Shown piece after piece: positions 51,859-63,965 of a stretch of DNA of 64,000 nt. Within the stretch, counting starts at the first letter, position 1. Every line of letters starts with the position of its first letter. Made by a program: the position numbers and the translations under genes. The notes beneath the pieces are model-generated. The model saw only the letters and a list, made by a program, of their open reading frames with translations, was not told the DNA's origin and did no database searches. The stretch comes from Pohlia nutans (taxonomy: Eukaryota > Streptophyta > Bryopsida > Bryales > Mniaceae). The stretch is from the NCBI GenBank assembly GCA_022496805.1, contig CM040102.1, positions 3,735,501 to 3,799,500 on the forward strand, in the 5' to 3' direction.

Positions 51859-52669
51859 TGCCCACTTTCTAATTTGAGTCCAGCGCAATTCACAACTCAA
51901 CAATTGCATAGCAAAATTCTAGTCCTCGTCTGCAGCATGCAATTTCAATCTTGGTATGCAGGGCAACACCTAAACTCGCTAGCAAACATAGGGAGTTTGA
52001 CACCACTAATTAGTGCAGATCCCCTTTGGGATGAGAGGGAACTCAGGGGTTAAGAAGGGAACTCATGTGAGATGACCTCATGCAAGGGCTGAGAACATGA
52101 ATCAAAAGTTCGACATCACTTTAGATTTGTGGTTCTCTTCCAGCGAAATTTCTGCGAGGCTAGTTTCTATGTTGCGGTTTGCTATAGAATGTCGCAGTTT
52201 TGTTAAAAATAGTATAACAAGCAGCTAGTCACATAGCCTCCGTCCTAGTACTTACCTTATATTTACTTATACGGCTTGTTTATACAGCTCAGCCGTGTAA
52301 CTTCTTGAAAACACAGCGATTATTGTCTCTCCCCTGGTGGGGCAGACAATAAATAAATAAATTTGGTAGTGATAGTTGACCGTAACTGCAGGGGCTACGC
52401 TGCAGGTAGCTTTGCATGTTTCCAACGTATAATCCGGGATCTTGGCCAGTGACATATCTCAATACGTTCCGTCAATAGCAGTACCAAAAATCATCGTGCA
52501 CTACCAGTACTATTATCAAGAAGTGGAAAATAACCTTTGAACATTGGAAATACCTCCAGGATTCAAAACACTCTACACCAACCATGGCCAAAACGGATTG
52601 AAACCTCATGATTTGCAGCAAAGTTTGATTGATAACGACTCCCAAATACAGACGTCAAGCATCGCTAGT
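51859..52669. other. Intergenic, between piggyBac element and RPL7
   Basis: No gene or repeat recognised. The right part probably contains the RPL7 3' UTR (minus strand). Confidence 0.5.
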
Positions 52670-54348
52670 CTAATTCATCTGGCGGATGAGCTTGTTCAAC
52701 TTGGCCTCTCTGTTGCCAGCGTCGCCGTGCTCAACGTAGTGGTTCCTCTTCTTGGTGAGACCACCAAGAGGAGCGCTCAGCTTGAAGGGCCACAAAAAGT
52801 TGTTGGCCTCCTTGAAGTGTGGGCCAACGGTGTAAATCTCGTGGATAAGATCCTCAATGCAGATGATGCCATACTTGCCAAGGGCCTGCTCGATGATACT
52901 GTTATCGGTCAAAGGGGTTCGGCACTTGTCTAGCTTGCCGTAACCACGCTTGTAGATCAACTCCTTGACACTCTTCAGGTTGGGAATCCTGTGAAACCCA
53001 AAGGACAACTCTAAGCAAAAGTTTCTCAACCTAACATAAAATTCAGCGGAAGTATGAAAAGAATGGTGAACTTACCCATAGGTGACATAAGGCTCAACCC
53101 TGCGCAGCATGTTGATGGTGGCCTTGTTCACCTTCATGAACACTCCATTGAAGATCTGCCTAAGCCTCAACAACTGCATGATTGTCCTCACCTTGGGGTG
53201 CATGTCATTCACACTGCGTTACCCAGATCACGTTTCAGTATTATAATTTGGACAAAAAGAGCCCTAAATGAAACAGATCTTAACTAAGATTACAGTATAA
53301 TCAACGACACTTTCCTACTAACTCAGATGATGACAATACTAAAGAAACCAATGGTATCGCAACAACAAACACAAATTCTAATTTGCTCAAACTCACCCCC
53401 GGATACGAATGACAAACATAAGCTTGGGCTCGGGCTCCACATAGAAACCACCCTTCAGCTTTGCCTCCCTCTTCAAGTTGATCAGTTCAAGATCCTGACA
53501 CAAACGAATTTCAAATAAATTAATAACCATGCAAACAACCTATGCAGACTCAGTTCCAGTTATAAAAAAGGAAGGTAGAATTCGACTAACAAACTGTGAT
53601 ACAATGTAGTAGGACTGAACTCCTGAAATTCGACGAAACTGTAAAAAAAAAATGGAAACTCTGATAGTAGCGTCGTCATGGAATCAGCGCCGGCGAACAT
53701 TACTTCGATATCAGGTCAACAACAATACAGGAGACAGTGGGAAACCCTAAACTATCGCTTCCGTAGACAAAAATAACAACGTGTAAGCGAAAAGAAAAAC
53801 TTCCAAACTCAGTTCCTGCTGTGTTTTGATGAATCAATGCAAGAAACAACGGAATAAAATCCAGGTAGCGCATCTCTTCTTCTAAAACCTAGTGCACTGA
53901 TGTGTAAAAGAACAATCATAAGGGTTATCTACAATTCACCTTTCGATAATAAGCGCATTAGATTAAACTGTCTAACGAGAAACCAAGAGCACGCTATTCA
54001 ATAGACACTCTTGAACCTTCGAGTACACAACGCACCTATCTACTCGGTTCTGCTTCTTTCTTCGATTAAAACCCTAAAAGTAATTTCACTGGCGCAACAA
54101 CAGCAAGAATCACAATCGCAAGTGACCCGAGATCCTCACACAAGGCCGTTCCTAAACCGACTAACCTGTTTCTCATACTCCTCCTGGTACTGCTGAGCAC
54201 GCTTGAAGATGAGCGTTCGGTTCTTCGCGTTGCGGGACTTGGCAGCAGCGACCTCCGCAAACTTGGCGGCGGCCCATTGGTCATCTCTCTTGCGCTTCTT
54301 CAGAAGCGTCTCGGGCACGACGGCCGGGGCAGCCTCCGCAGCACTCAT
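52670..54348 (-). CDS. RPL7: 60S ribosomal protein L7 (uL30)
   Basis: Four exons: 54348-54166, 53494-53397, 53213-53076 and 52988-52670 (TAG). They give 245 residues, the usual length. Splice borders are canonical (CAG|GTTAGT, GGGG|GTGAGT, TATGG|GTAAGT) and phases agree. The basic N-terminal tail contains [17 protein letters not shown] and [16 protein letters not shown]. The body has [33 protein letters not shown], then [20 protein letters not shown] and the C-terminal [20 protein letters not shown]. It is a structural protein of the large ribosomal subunit and needed for its assembly. It is transcribed divergently from GMP synthase copy 1 across 440 bp. Long ORFs on the plus strand here are antisense shadows of exon 4. 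The gene appears intact. Confidence 0.97.
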
Positions 54349-54788
54349 GGTGGTTAAGAGACGAAAGGGACTAGAACCTTGACCTCCGCTGGCTATGGCG
54401 AGCAAGGGCTGCAAAAGGACGAGAGCAGAAGCAAACCTCTGCCTTACTCTCATCGGAACCCCAAACCCTAAATCACTATCCTACGGCCCAGATCCGTCCC
54501 TGCAATCGAAGGTCAAGATTGAACGACCCTTCGGGAACGTGTTCCCTTTGCCACTGTTCCCAAAACCCTAAACCCTTCCTAAACCCTTGCGCTTCGTTTC
54601 CATCGTTGCGCATTCGAGCTTCGATGCCATAGCCAGCGCATGCCCTCCGTGTCCTGGCGACCCTCTAGCTCTTCGCGCAATTTCGAGGATTTTGAAGTTC
54701 GTCCTGTTCACGATCTTGCTCGTACTTCGAAGAGTGGAAGCGCGGGAATCTAAGAAGACCTAGAGCTTGGCAGCGAATTCGTGCCACC
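54349..54788. promoter_or_regulatory. Shared divergent promoter, RPL7 / GMP synthase copy 1
   Basis: The 440-bp interval between two start codons contains AAACCCTAA at 54463-54471, AAACCCTAAACCC at 54563-54575, and GGCCCA (the complement of site II TGGGCC) at 54485-54490. Telo-boxes with site II elements are the standard signature of plant ribosomal-protein and proliferation gene promoters. Both leaders must lie inside this interval. Confidence 0.7.
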
Positions 54789-57700
54789 ATGTCCATCCTA
54801 CAGCAGAGTAAGAATTTGGTGCTTGTTTTGGATTTTGGTTCGCAGTACACGCATCTCATTACGCGGCGCATTCGCGGGCTGCACATCTCCTCGGTTTGCA
54901 AGCCGGCAGGGACGTCGCTTGCCGACATCCAAGCGCTCGCGCCGGCTGTGATTATCCTCTCGGGCGGTCCGCACTCGGTGCACCTAGAGAACTCTCCCAC
55001 TCTGCCAGAGGGATTCTTCGAGTACGTGAAGGAGCATGGGATTCCCGTGTTGGGAATTTGCTACGGCTTGCATTTGATTGTGAAGCTGCTGGGAGGTGAG
55101 GTGAAGCCGGCAGACCACCAGGAGTATGGCCGCATGCAAATTTCGGCTGATGAGGGCAGCCGTCTGTACGGCAAAGCTGTCACGAACCAGACAGTGTGGA
55201 TGAGCCACGGCGATGAGGCAGTGCGGCTCCCGCCTGGGTTCAAAGTCGTGGCTCGCAGCGTGCAGGGCAACATCGCTGCAATTGAGCACGCAGAGGACAT
55301 GATTTTCGCCCTTCAGTACCATCCCGAGGTCCGAATTTCTTCTCTCGCCCGTTGCTGTAGTTTGGCAGGAAATTCAAAAGTGTAGGTGCTTTCTTATGAA
55401 CACTAAATCCACCCTAGGTTGGCGGTGGGTTTTCGAGCGAACGATTTTTGTAAGGTTTGAAAACACGCCGTTTGGTGGTCGTTCTAGGGGTTTTCGTTCG
55501 CGTTTTGCAATGTTCAGGAACCTTTGTCTCGAATTCCATATACTGTTCATTAAGGATCTACAACAATGGGTGGGGAGAATCTATCTGAGTATTGTTGTTC
55601 TTTCTGCACTAAGAGACTCTTAATCTTTGTTCTTTCAACTTTGGCAGGTTACGCACTCCGAGGATGGGAAGGAGACGTTGAGATACTTCTTGCTGGATGT
55701 TTGCGGTATCACCGCGGATTGGCAGCTTCAGAATGTGTTGACAGAAGAAATCGAGAAAGTCAAAAAGATGGTTGGTCCGGATGACCACGTTATTTGTGCA
55801 CTGTCGGGTGGTGTGGACTCAGCTGTAGCTGCCACTCTGGTGCACCGAGCTATTGGAGACCGCCTCCACTGCGTGTTTGTGGATAATGGCCTTTGCAGGT
55901 AACGGTTTCATTGTCAACTTAGTATTCGTCCTGTTGAAATTGATTAGATGTGTTCTGCCGTTTTTAAAAAATTCTGATTACGAGCTATAAGTCTTCGGAG
56001 ATTTCATTCATGAACTCGATAACTGTGAAATATGAACTGCGGACAGGTAACCTCTGCTTGTTTTGGTTTCCTCATGGCCGGTTCACACAAGCCACATGCG
56101 GCAGGATGTGCGTGTGTCAGGGTGAATAGGCACGCAAAATCAAACATTATGTAAATTTCTACAATAAATCTAACGCGTGTCAGAAGCAAACGAACACGCT
56201 GAAGAAGATGAGTTGGAAGTTTGCGGCAAGGACAAAGTTTCAACAGTGCTCGCATTCAGAGAAGACAAGCATGAACAGTGAAAAATTTGTTTTTCAGTAT
56301 AACTCATTTTACCTGCGTCAGGAACACAAGTGCGGCAGCTTGCGCTAGTGTAAATGGTCCATCAGTAGGAGGATTAGAACATGCCCACCAGTGAGGCTGG
56401 TATCCCTGTTTCCGAACCCTAATCCCTAAATCTATAATCCACAGTGCCCAAGCTAAATATGGAAAGAAATTTTGGGTAAATACTTGTATATTTGCAAGAA
56501 ACGGCCTTCTCACGGACGTCTTAACTGCGGTTCAGGTATAAGGAGAGAGAAAGAATTATGGCCACATTCGAGAAGGACCTGCATTTGCCTGTCACCTGTG
56601 TGGATGCTACTGAGCAGTTCCTCAGCAAGTTGAAAGGCGTGGTCGACCCAGAGAGGAAACGGAAGATCATTGGAGCGGAGTTTATTGCTGTCTTCGATGA
56701 GTTTTCCCACAGATTAGAAAGAGAGATCGGCAAGAAGCCTACCTTTCTTGTGCAGGGAACTCTGTACCCAGATGTTATTGAGTCATGCCCTCCTCCAGGA
56801 AGCGGGAAGTCGCACTCTCATACAATCAAAAGCCATCACAATGTTGGTGGCCTGCCGAAGGATATGCAACTGAAGCTGGTTGAGCCTCTAAAGTGGCTCT
56901 TCAAAGACGAGGTACCTCACTTCACCACTTGCTCAGTCGGTGCGCCTGACTATTTTAAAGCAAGCACTCGTTAATTTTCAACTTTTTGAACCTCTTCCTG
57001 AAACTTGGTGTCACTTATAGTAAGCTTGAATCATGCAGGTACGCGAGATGGGTAAGTTGCTGGGTGTACCGGCATCTTTTGTGAGTCGGCATCCGTTTCC
57101 TGGACCTGGACTCGCTGTGCGAATAATGGGTGATGTTACTCAGGGGAATGCACTGGAGACTATTCGCTTGGTAAGAACTTGCTGCCGTAGAGTGTTTATG
57201 ATACAATTGAACTTGTTTGGTATTTAATTGGACCATAAAGGCCGATTATGCGGTGAAAGCGGTAATTGATGTGGAAACACTTGGTGGCAGGTGGATGAGA
57301 TATTTGTGAACAGCATCCGGGAAGCAGGTCTGTATGATAAGATCTGGCAAGCATTTGCAGTTTATCTTCCAGTGAAGACTGTTGGTGTTCAAGGGGATCA
57401 ACGGACACATTCACATGCTGTTGCTCTTCGTGCAATCACCAGTGAAGACGGGATGACTGCTGACTGGTACCACTGAACAGCCTTTTGCATGCCTCGTCAT
57501 TCATTGCTTGAGTTTGTTGCAATAGAGACTCTCACGCCCGGGTATGCAACTCCTGTGTTATATGGCCTTGATTCTCACGAAACGGTTGATTTCGTTTCGT
57601 CCATTCCAAAGTGATTTAGGTTTTTTCTCCGCTGAAGTGTCAAAATTTTGATAGACATGCATCCATATAATTTTTTTAGTAAAAGACGAGGGGATTGGAT

Positions 57701-57865
57701 TGGGTTCTAACCAGTTGACTAATATATGTTTGATCCTGCAGGTATCATTTTGATGGAAAGTTCCTTGCTGAGGTGTCGTCGAAAATCTGCAACAGCGTGA
57801 GAGGGATTAATAGGGTAGTTTACGACATCACGTCAAAACCCCCGTCGACCGTGGAGTGGGAGTAG
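54789..57865 (+). CDS. GMPS: GMP synthase (glutamine-hydrolysing), copy 1
   Basis: Six exons: 54789-55328, 55648-55898, 56536-56911, 57039-57170, 57291-57466 and 57742-57865 (TAG), giving 532 residues, as in Arabidopsis. The N-terminal class I glutamine amidotransferase domain has [17 protein letters not shown], the nucleophile Cys in [10 protein letters not shown], and the His/Glu pair in LQYHPEV. Exon 2 holds the ATP-pyrophosphatase P-loop [15 protein letters not shown]. Exon 3 has [20 protein letters not shown] and the SHHNVGGLP motif. The dimerisation domain runs from [12 protein letters not shown] to the C-terminal [10 protein letters not shown]. It converts XMP to GMP with glutamine and ATP, the last step of de novo guanine nucleotide synthesis, in the cytosol. 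It is the upstream member of a tandem pair and keeps the telo-box/site II promoter. No defects seen. Confidence 0.97.
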
Positions 57866-58555
57866 TTCTTACCAAAAAGTGGAGGCATTTTTGAAATTGG
57901 TTTTAGAGCTGGAAAACTGTAGCCGCTCTAATCATTCTGGAGGAAGCGTTGTTTTAAATGAGAAGGTCATCCGTTACATTACAAGGCAGACAAATCCAAA
58001 GTGGTCTCTTAAAGCTGGACGGTTTGAAGCCAGTTGTCCTGTGTCATTCAATCGATTCATGCAGGTCCGAGTTAGGATACTTTCCAGGAACCTGGTTGGC
58101 ATGCTGTTTGCATCGCTGTACGTTGATTGAAATAATAGGGATTTGTACGTATTGAAGAGTTTGCTACTATGTTTGGCTTGTGAATGGAATGCTGTTCATC
58201 GAGTGGCCGTGTTTGCCCTTCGGTCATCTTAGGGCTTGTTCCATGTGCCACCCAACCCGTCATCAACCGCCTGGTGTCTCAGTTCCTGCCTTTGCTTGCA
58301 GTGATTGCCCGGTGCCGACGACTAAACTTATGTTGGCAGGCTTCAAGCAATTGTACAACAATCCGACGTCTTGCTTTGATGTAGTTGCTGGTTTGCCCAT
58401 TAGAAGCAATTTGCACTGTGCGTCATTCAGCGTTGTAGAATGCAAATCGCATTCCAGCTGTAGACCGAGTACATGTTGTCAAGTTCTAGTTCTGGATATA
58501 CATATTTGAAACTATGTGCATTTGGCAGGGTAGGAGGTAAATTGTTCATGGGTTA
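57866..58555. other. 3' region of GMP synthase copy 1
   Basis: The first 170-180 bases (to about 58040) remain alignable with the region after copy 2 (GTCATCCGTTACA..ACCAGGCG..AATCCAAAG), marking the right end of the duplicated block. The remainder shows no feature. Confidence 0.6.
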
Positions 58556-59033
58556 GAGCATGGCCACCCTTGCCCTCAACAAGTGGCCTTTTGGCACTGT
58601 AGAGTGGCCTCACACTTTTTTCTCTCCCACCCTTGGGTTTGCCAGTGGCCTCTCTTGCAAGGCCTCTATAGAAATCAGCTTTGCCATGCTAGGTTGTGGA
58701 GTCTCCTATTTTCTTCTTGAGCTTGAAATCCGGGCTATTTGTGGGATAATCATCTTCATTAATGGCCTGGACATGCTTTTGCATTGGGAAATGCTACTTC
58801 AAATCATGGCCGGCCTGTGACATGGCTTGTACATGTTCAAATTTCAATGAGATCAACACTGGCCCACTCAATTGCATGTGGGGACTCAAATACATGTGGT
58901 GGCTTAAATGCATTTTGCCAGTTTTGAATCTCCACGGTGGGTCTGCAGAATTGTGAAGGCCACTCTCACTGCTACAGGGCCCTCTCAAATCAGTTTCCAA
59001 GGCCACTTGTTGAGGCCATGGGTGGGAATGCTC
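58556..59033. mobile_element. Tourist-like MITE (478 bp) between the GMP synthase copies
   Basis: TTA duplications flank it (58553-58555, 59034-59036). The ends are GAGCATGGCCACCCTTGCCC and, inward from the right, GAGCATTCCCACCCATGGCC, both followed by TCAACAAGTGGCC. A second copy begins at the window end. Confidence 0.82.
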
Positions 59034-60018
59034 TTATGGAAGGGGGGTTTGCCGAGTTGTTGACATGGTGAAGGGGAATTGCAGACAAAGTATAGGCAAT
59101 CGTGGACGGGAACCCAAGTGAGTATACCGTAGAAGAGTATTTTAAAAAATCATGTAAAAAATAACCAATTGCTGCTGCGATCAAAAACTTTTAAGGTTGG
59201 ATTCAGGTAATATAATAGTATGAGCAAGAGAGACCTTCCCCTACTGTTCATTGACAACATCCCCAACCGTACGCTGCTTGGGAAGTCGAATGTAGTTGTG
59301 AACTGATACCCGCGTGTAATCGAAAGTCAATTCGAAACAAAATCGAATAAGCCAATGTGTTTCGAAGGATCCGATAAGAATTCATGTACAATCACTGAGA
59401 CAAAGTATTGAAAAAATTGTTCACAGCGTTACAAGAAAACTCTGCTTTATACAAGTAGACTGATTACATATACACTTTACAAAGCTTTGCAAGCAATCAG
59501 AGTATATTATTCAAAATGTTCTGAGCAACCTTTCAGTACCACACCTCAAGTACCAAACAAACATCAGTTCTCAGACATACACTTACACAAGCGTCGTTAT
59601 CACCGTAACTAACACTCATACCGCTTCATGCACACAAACTGAGAGTAAGACAAAGCTCTCTTAGCTGTAATGGTGAGTCTGTTCGCATTCCTTGGCGGTA
59701 GCATCCTCATGATCACTTACTAAACAGCTACCATGTACGTACTAGTACCAAAACTAACGAATCGATCCATGTCATCACATTCTGGCTTGAGTCACACAGT
59801 GCTGACATGGCATTCTCCAATACAAAGGTTAACAATCAGTATGTAGATTCTGCTAAGAGTAGAGTACCAGTGCAATTGTGCATAGTCAGCATTTGTTGGT
59901 GTTCAATGTACATGTATTTTACTTTTTCACTTTTACTTTATATTTTTTGGTTATATATATTCTACGTCGTAATATAACGGGGACTTGTAATATATTTTGC
60001 ATCATCGATCGATTCACC
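59034..60018. promoter_or_regulatory. 5' region of GMP synthase copy 2
   Basis: This 1-kb interval shows no resemblance to the promoter of copy 1. It has no telo-box/site II pair and is AT-rich close to the start codon (TTTTTGGTTATATATATTCT at about 59945-59964). It must provide any expression of copy 2. Confidence 0.5.
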
Positions 60019-63000
60019 ATGGCCATCCTACAGCAGAGTAAGAATTTGGTGCTTGTTTTAGATTTCGGTTCGCAGTACACGCATCTCATTACGCGGCGCA
60101 TTCGCGGGCTGCAAATCTCCTCGGTTTGCAAGCCAGCAGGGACGTCGCTTGCGGACATCCAAGCGCTCGCGCCGGCGGTGATTATCCTCTCGGGCGGTCC
60201 GCACTCGGTGCATCTAGAGAACTCTCCCACTCTGCCAGAGGGATTCTTCGAGTACGTGAAGGAGCATGGGATTCCCGTGTTGGGAATTTGCTACGGCTTG
60301 CATTTGATTGTGAAGCTGCTGGGAGGTGAGGTGAAGCCGGCAGACCACCAGGAGTATGGCCGCATGCAAATTTCGGCTGATGAGGGCAACCATCTGTACG
60401 GCAAAGCCGTCACGAACCAGACAGTGTGGATGAGCCACGGCGATGAGGCAGTGCGGCTCCCGCCTGGGTTCAAAGTCGTGGCTCGCAGCGTGCAGGGCAA
60501 CATCGCTGCAATTGAGCACGCAGAGGACATGATTTTCGCCCTTCAGTACCATCCTGAGGTCCTAATTCCCTTGCATTTCTTCTCTTCTCCGAATTCAGCT
60601 CTACTGCATTCTTGTTGCACGCAAAAATTCCCCCCAAAAAATTAAAAGCCTTCTTGTACTCCCTCCGTCCCACAGTTATTGTCATACAAATTTGTTTGGT
60701 ATTTCTTTGAGCCAATTTCATTGATCATATTGTAAGAAACATGATTAAAAAAGGTTCCAAATTATGTCACTAGAATGATTGAAGAACATTGCATGTGTTC
60801 ATTGCAACCTAAATAAAATTAGCCACAAGGAAGTATTTTTTTCACCTACTCAAAAAAAAGCACTTTCGAACATGACTTTCAAACATGACAATAACTTTGG
60901 GACGGAGCGAGTACGTTGCTGTAGTCTTGTGGGAAACTCAAGAGTATTCACTTGGTGCTTGGCAGGTTACGCACTCTGAGAACGGGAAGGAGACGTTGAG
61001 ATACTTCTTGCTGGATGTTTGCGGTATCACCGCCGATCGGCAGCTGCAGGATGTGTTGACAGAAGAAATCGAGAAAGTCATTAACATGGTTGGTCCGGAT
61101 GACCATGTTATTTGCGGACTTTCGGGTGGTGTGGATTCAGCTGTTGCTGCCACTCTGGTGCACCGAGCTATTGGAGACCGCCTCCACTGCATGTTTGTGG
61201 ATAATGGCCTTTGCAGGTAAGGAAACTCATGTTAAATGCGATTTATTAGAATTGTTTTACAATTCCGTTTTGAATTTCTAGTTACCAAATACACGCCATC
61301 GGAGATTTCGATCATTCATGAATTCCACAGCTAATGTCTACTTGTTTTGGTATCCGATTAGAGCTTGTACTAATGAGGCTGGTATCCCTGTTTCCGAACC
61401 TTAAACCCTGATCCCTGATCCCTAAATCAATAATCCACAGTAATTAGAGTTATCCTTAAAGTCACCGTGTGTTTGAATAAGATGCCGTGAATTTTGCTAT
61501 AATGTATTGTTATTTGTGCACCCCAAATAGTTAAAAGGTAGGGAAAAGCTTGGTGGTCTATCATTATTAGGTGTGTAAGAGCTTGGTGGTTTTCAAACTC
61601 ATGGAAAACTAGTTTAGCCGTCAAGAAAGACGGCTAAATTAGTTTCCCTTGAGTTTAGAGACCACCAAGCTCTTACACACCTAACAATGATAGACCACCA
61701 AGCTTTTCCCTACCTTTTAACTATTTGGGGTGCACAAATAACAATACATTATAGCAAAATTCACGGCATCTTATTCAAACATACGGTGACTTTAAGGATA
61801 ACTCTATTAAGGACAGAAACTTTGGGTAATTACATGTGTCTTTGCAAGAAACGGTGTTCTCAAGGACGTCTTTACTGCGGTTCAGGTACAAGGAGAGAGA
61901 AAGAATTATGGCCACATTCGAGAAGGACCTGCATTTTTCTGTCACCTGTGTGGACGCTACAGAGCGGTTCCTGAGTAAGTTAAAAGGTGTGGTCGACCCA
62001 GAGAGGAAACGGAATATCATTGGAGAGGAGTTTATTGCTGTCTTCGAGGATTTTTCCCACAGATTAGAAAGAGAGATCGGGAAGAAGCCGACCTTTCTTG
62101 TGCAGGGAATTCTATACCCAGATGTTATTGAGTCCTGCCCTCCTCCAGGAAGCGGGAAGTCGCACTCTCATACAATCAAAAGCCATCACAATGTTGGTGG
62201 CCTGCCGAAGGATATGCAACTGAAGCTGGTTGAGCCTCTGAAGTGGCTCTTCAAAGACGAGGTACCTGACTTCACCACTTGCTCAGTCGGTGTGCCTGAA
62301 GTCCTATTCTAAAGCAAGGACGCGTTAATTTGCAACTTTTTGGACCTATTCCGGAAACATGGTGTCACCCTAAACATGGTATCACCCTAAACCCTAAACC
62401 CTTGAATGAATCGTGCAGGTACGCGAGATGGGTAAGTTGCTGGGTGTACCGGCATCTTTTGTGAGTCGGCATCCGTTTCCTGGACCTGGACTTGCTGTGC
62501 GAATCATGGGTGATGTTACTCAGGGGAATGCACTCGAAACTATTCGCTTGGTAAGAGCTTTCTGCCGTAGAGTGTTTATGAACTTGGTTGGTAGTGAATT
62601 TGACCGTAAAGGCCGATTGTGCGGATGTGGAGCTTCGGTGAATTTATGCGGTAATTGATGTGGAAACGCTTGGTGGCAGGTCGATGAGATTTTTGTGAAC
62701 AGTATCCGGGAAGCAGGTCTGTATGATAAGATCTGGCAAGCATTTGCAGTTTATCTTCCAGTGAAGACTGTTGGTGTTCAAGGGGATCAACGGACACATT
62801 CACATGCTGTTGCGCTTCGTGCAATCACCAGTGAAGACGGGATGACTGCTGACTGGTACGACTGAGCAGCCTTTTGCATCCTCGATATTGAGTTTGTTGC
62901 AATAGAGACTCTCACGAAACTTAGATTGAGTGGTTGTTTTTGTTTCGCACATTCCAAAGCATTTTAGGTGTTTTTCTCCGTAATTTTGATAGACATGCAT

Positions 63001-63203
63001 GCATTTAATTTTCCTGTTGTAAGACGAGGGGATTGGATTGGGTTCTAACCAGTTGACTTATGTATGTTTGATCTCGCAGGTATCATTTTGATGGAAAGTT
63101 CCTTGCTGAGGTGTCGTCGAAAATCTGCAACAATCTGAGAGGGATTAATAGGGTAGTTTACGACATCACGTCAAAACCCCCGTCGACCGTGGAGTGGGAG
63201 TAG
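60019..63203 (+). CDS. GMPS: GMP synthase (glutamine-hydrolysing), copy 2
   Basis: Six exons parallel copy 1 exactly: 60019-60558, 60966-61216, 61886-62261, 62419-62550, 62680-62855 and 63080-63203 (TAG), again 532 residues with identical exon lengths and phases. All catalytic motifs are kept ([41 protein letters not shown]). About twenty substitutions were noticed, for example GLQISS for [14 protein letters not shown] for [15 protein letters not shown] for DLHLPVT, IIGEEF for IIGAEF, QGILYP for QGTLYP and NNLRG for NSVRG. None falls on a catalytic residue. Intron 1 has gained a Stowaway MITE and intron 2 a long hairpin. Homology to copy 1 starts at CACCATG, so the leader and promoter differ. 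Apparently functional; expression unknown. Confidence 0.95.
60659..60911. mobile_element. Stowaway-type MITE (253 bp) in GMP synthase copy 2 intron 1
   Basis: TA duplications flank it (60657-60658, 60912-60913). The ends CTCCCTCCGTCCCACAGTTA and, inward, CTCGCTCCGTCCCAAAGTTA are the plant Stowaway (Tc1/mariner) terminus and continue TTGTCAT. Intron 1 of copy 1 lacks it. Confidence 0.93.
61447..61804. mobile_element. Long near-perfect hairpin element in GMP synthase copy 2 intron 2
   Basis: The ends GAGTTATCCTTAAAGTCACC are identical as inverted repeats. Arms of about 170 bases stay complementary with roughly ten mismatches, closing on CCGTCAAGAAAGACGG near 61616-61632. The corresponding intron of copy 1 lacks it. 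Same family as 24801-25165. Confidence 0.92.
62363..62400. repeat. Short telomere-like repeat
   Basis: Three CACCCTAAAC/CCCTAAA units lie in tandem in intron 3 of GMP synthase copy 2, absent from copy 1. Confidence 0.7.
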
Positions 63204-63503
63204 TTGTTACCAAAAAGTGGATTCAATTTTTTAATCATTTTGGAGGAAGTGTAGTTTTAAATGACAAGGTCATCCGTTACAGTACCAGGCGGACATATCC
63301 AAAGTCGCCTTTTAGACGGTTTTGAAGCCAGTCAGATAGATAGAAAGTTCAAGCCTTTTTTGGGTCGTCGTGAATAAAGTGTTCGTTCGTAATGACAATG
63401 AACTAGTACTCACGTGGCAAAGAGCCTTTTGGAAATAGACACTGTTGTATCTAATTAAGACAAAAGGAACTGTAAAATAAGGGTAGTTTTGTTGTGTATT
63501 GGG

Positions 63504-63726
63504 TAAGGTAGTAGCACCTAATAATGACAGTGTACGTAATGCTGATAATTTTTACACAAGGTAGTCTTGTTAGAATGCAAATTTAAGCATGTCATAGAGC
63601 TCTTATTGTTTGTTGACCAAAGTAATAAGCTATCTACGGTCTACCTAGATTCACATTCTAAAATGATTACCATGTCAAGAAATTATTGGCATTGGGTACC
63701 CTTCAGAATTAGGTGCTCCTACCTTA
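63504..63726. mobile_element. MITE, TAAGGTAG family, copy C (223 bp)
   Basis: The ends are TAAGGTAGTAGCACCTAATA and, inward from the right, TAAGGTAGGAGCACCTAATT. The interior (GATTACCATGTCAAGAAATT, ATAGAGCTCTTATTG) is homologous to copy A, here in the opposite orientation. Confidence 0.8.
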
Positions 63727-63965
63727 TATTATGGAGTTTGTTTAATTTGTGTTTATCAAGCCATGAGTTCTAAGTTGGTTGGTGAGGAACGTTGTGTTGC
63801 AAATTAGAGAAGCCAATCACTACAAGGAGAAGGCGCTGCTTTTCACTCGATAAGTGAGTGAAACTGCGCCACTTCGCATTCATTGCAGAGGCGCTTAAGA
63901 CTTGGTGTCTAGTGCAATTCGTCACGTAGGACAAGTGTGTACAGTGAACTTTGACACAATTATAA

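Noticed and set aside
52544..52933. 129-codon plus-strand ORF
   Set aside because: It is antisense to RPL7 exon 4 and reflects codon bias of that exon; no start context or family of its own.
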